A DNA stretch of 15,101 nucleotides from Coriobacteriaceae bacterium (GTDB lineage: Bacteria > Actinomycetota > Coriobacteriia > Coriobacteriales > Eggerthellaceae), in contig SFII01000020.1 in assembly GCA_004555335.1 (NCBI GenBank), positions 1-15,101 on the forward strand, written 5' to 3'. How positions within the stretch are numbered: the stretch's first letter is position 1; each line of letters opens with the position of its first letter. Of the stretch, positions 14,303-15,101 are shown in pieces. A program made the position numbers and the translations under genes. The notes under the pieces are model-generated. The model did no database searches, had not been told where the DNA came from, and worked only from the letters and a program-made list of their open reading frames with translations.

Positions 14303-15076
14303 ATGGACTTGCTTCCTGCAATCGACATCCTGGACGGCCGTGCCGTCCGCCTGGCGAAGGGCGACTACGCGAAGGTGACCGTATACAACGAAGATCCCGT
14401 GGCCCAGGCCCAGGCCTTCGAGGAAATGGGTGCCACCTGGATCCATGTGGTGGACTTGAACGGCGCCAAGTCGGGTGTGCCCGAAAACATCGAGATTATC
14501 GAGCGCATCATGCGCAAGACCCTGCTCAAGGTGGAAAACGGCGGCGGTATCCGCTCCATGGAAACCCTGCAGCGCCTCTATGACGCAGGTGTTGCCCGCG
14601 TGGTCCTGGGCACCAGCCTGATCACGGACAAGGACTTCGCCATCGAGGCGGTTAGCCGCTTCGGGGATATGCTGACCGCGGGCATCGATGCGCGCGGCGG
14701 CGAGGTGGCCATCGACGGCTGGCGCGAGGGTGCCGGCGTTCCCGCCGAGGAATTGGTGGCGGAAGTGGCCGATCTTGGCTTCAAGCATCTGGTGTACACC
14801 GATATCTCCCGCGATGGCATGCAGACCGGCATCGACGAGCAGGCCTACGTGCGCATGGCGCAGGTCTTCCGCAATCCCGTTATCGCAAGCGGTGGCGTGA
14901 CTAACATGGACGACCTTCGCCGTCTGGGAGCGGTTGCCGGTTCCATCGAGGGCGTTATCACCGGCCGCGCCGTGTACGAGCACACCCTCGACGTTCCCGA
15001 AGCACTGGATTTCTGCCACAAGGCAACCGTTGCGCATCTTGCCGCCGTTGCCCAGGCGAATCCTTGCGGACTGTAG
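14303..15076 (+). CDS. hisA: ProFAR isomerase HisA
   Basis: Isomerises the aminoaldose ProFAR to the aminoketose PRFAR. The 257-residue TIM barrel has the catalytic D8 in LPAIDILDG, VDLNGAKSG (50-58), the phosphate site NGGGIRS (79-85), AGIDARGGEVAIDGW (126-140) with the second catalytic aspartate D129, and YTDISRDGMQTG (165-176). YTDISRDGMQTG is the HisA type rather than the bifunctional PriA type known from mycolic and streptomycete actinobacteria, so a separate TrpF would be expected. A 19-base gap after hisH contains the AGAGAAAGG ribosome site. It is the last complete gene of the window. Confidence 0.96.
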   Translation: MDLLPAIDILDGRAVRLAKGDYAKVTVYNEDPVAQAQAFEEMGATWIHVVDLNGAKSGVPENIEIIERIMRKTLLKVENGGGIRSMETLQRLYDAGVARVVLGTSLITDKDFAIEAVSRFGDMLTAGIDARGGEVAIDGWREGAGVPAEELVAEVADLGFKHLVYTDISRDGMQTGIDEQAYVRMAQVFRNPVIASGGVTNMDDLRRLGAVAGSIEGVITGRAVYEHTLDVPEALDFCHKATVAHLAAVAQANPCGL

Positions 15077-15094
15077 CCCTGCGTAACCCGGTTT

Positions 15095-15101
15095 GGAGAA
15101 G
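15095..15101 (+). promoter_or_regulatory. Ribosome-binding site of the next gene, start outside window
   Basis: GGAGAAG begins 18 bases after the hisA stop, with no terminator between them, so the operon very likely continues. By operon logic the next gene would be hisF or hisI; nothing of it is visible. Confidence 0.55.

Noticed and set aside
14303..15076. Bifunctional PriA (HisA/TrpF) instead of HisA
   Set aside because: The active-site stretch YTDISRDGMQTG and N-terminal LAKGDY follow the HisA pattern, not the PriA pattern of other actinobacteria.
1..15101. Mobile elements, CRISPR arrays, tRNA or rRNA genes, prophage or defence genes
   Set aside because: No transposase, regularly spaced repeats, cloverleaf or phage-type protein was seen; all large frames belong to core metabolism.

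Overview
The window is high-G+C (roughly 60 % by eye), densely coding bacterial chromosome with every gene on the + strand. The mixture of gene types suggests a Coriobacteriia/Eggerthellaceae-type actinobacterium. It has a short-form HisG joined to HisZ, a HisA of the ordinary single-function type (not PriA), a lipoprotein ModA, and a molybdate-transport plus molybdenum-cofactor block. That assignment is an inference from gene content and protein style, not from a database search. No mobile element, CRISPR array, tRNA or rRNA was seen, so this looks like core chromosome with some unusual protein architectures.

Layout. (1) 1-1697: the 3' part of hisE (open at the left edge), overlapping glmM by one base and closed by a hairpin terminator at 1769. 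(2) 1830-5380: a molybdate/tungstate ABC transporter, modA-modB-modC. It lies behind two tandem 22-bp palindromes that overlap a candidate -10 element, and a second terminator-like hairpin separates modA from modB. (3) 5421-7091: moaA and moaC, the first two steps of molybdopterin synthesis, with a 171-nt structured gap between them. (4) 7137-8080: yebC with its own candidate promoter and a strong terminator. (5) 8157-8672: a small protein with a four-cysteine zinc ribbon. (6) 8673-9021: a 349-nt gap with a long hairpin, a small open frame with a good ribosome site, and an A+T-richer stretch before the histidine genes. (7) 9022-15076: a tight histidine operon, hisZG (fused)-hisD-hisC-hisB-hisH-hisA, with the ribosome-binding site of another gene at the right edge.

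How the genes work together. ModABC imports the oxyanion, and MoaA and MoaC make cyclic pyranopterin monophosphate, so segments 2 and 3 form one metal-to-cofactor unit. moaD, moaE, mog and moeA are not in the window. Segment 7 covers histidine synthesis from PRPP + ATP to the level of HisB, HisC and HisD. hisE sits about 8.7 kb away at the other end of the window, and hisF and hisI must lie elsewhere. The features most worth a second look are the HisZ-HisG fusion, the roughly 200-residue extracytoplasmic domain in front of the ModB permease, the twin palindromes before modA, the hairpin directly before the modB start, and the two structured non-coding gaps.
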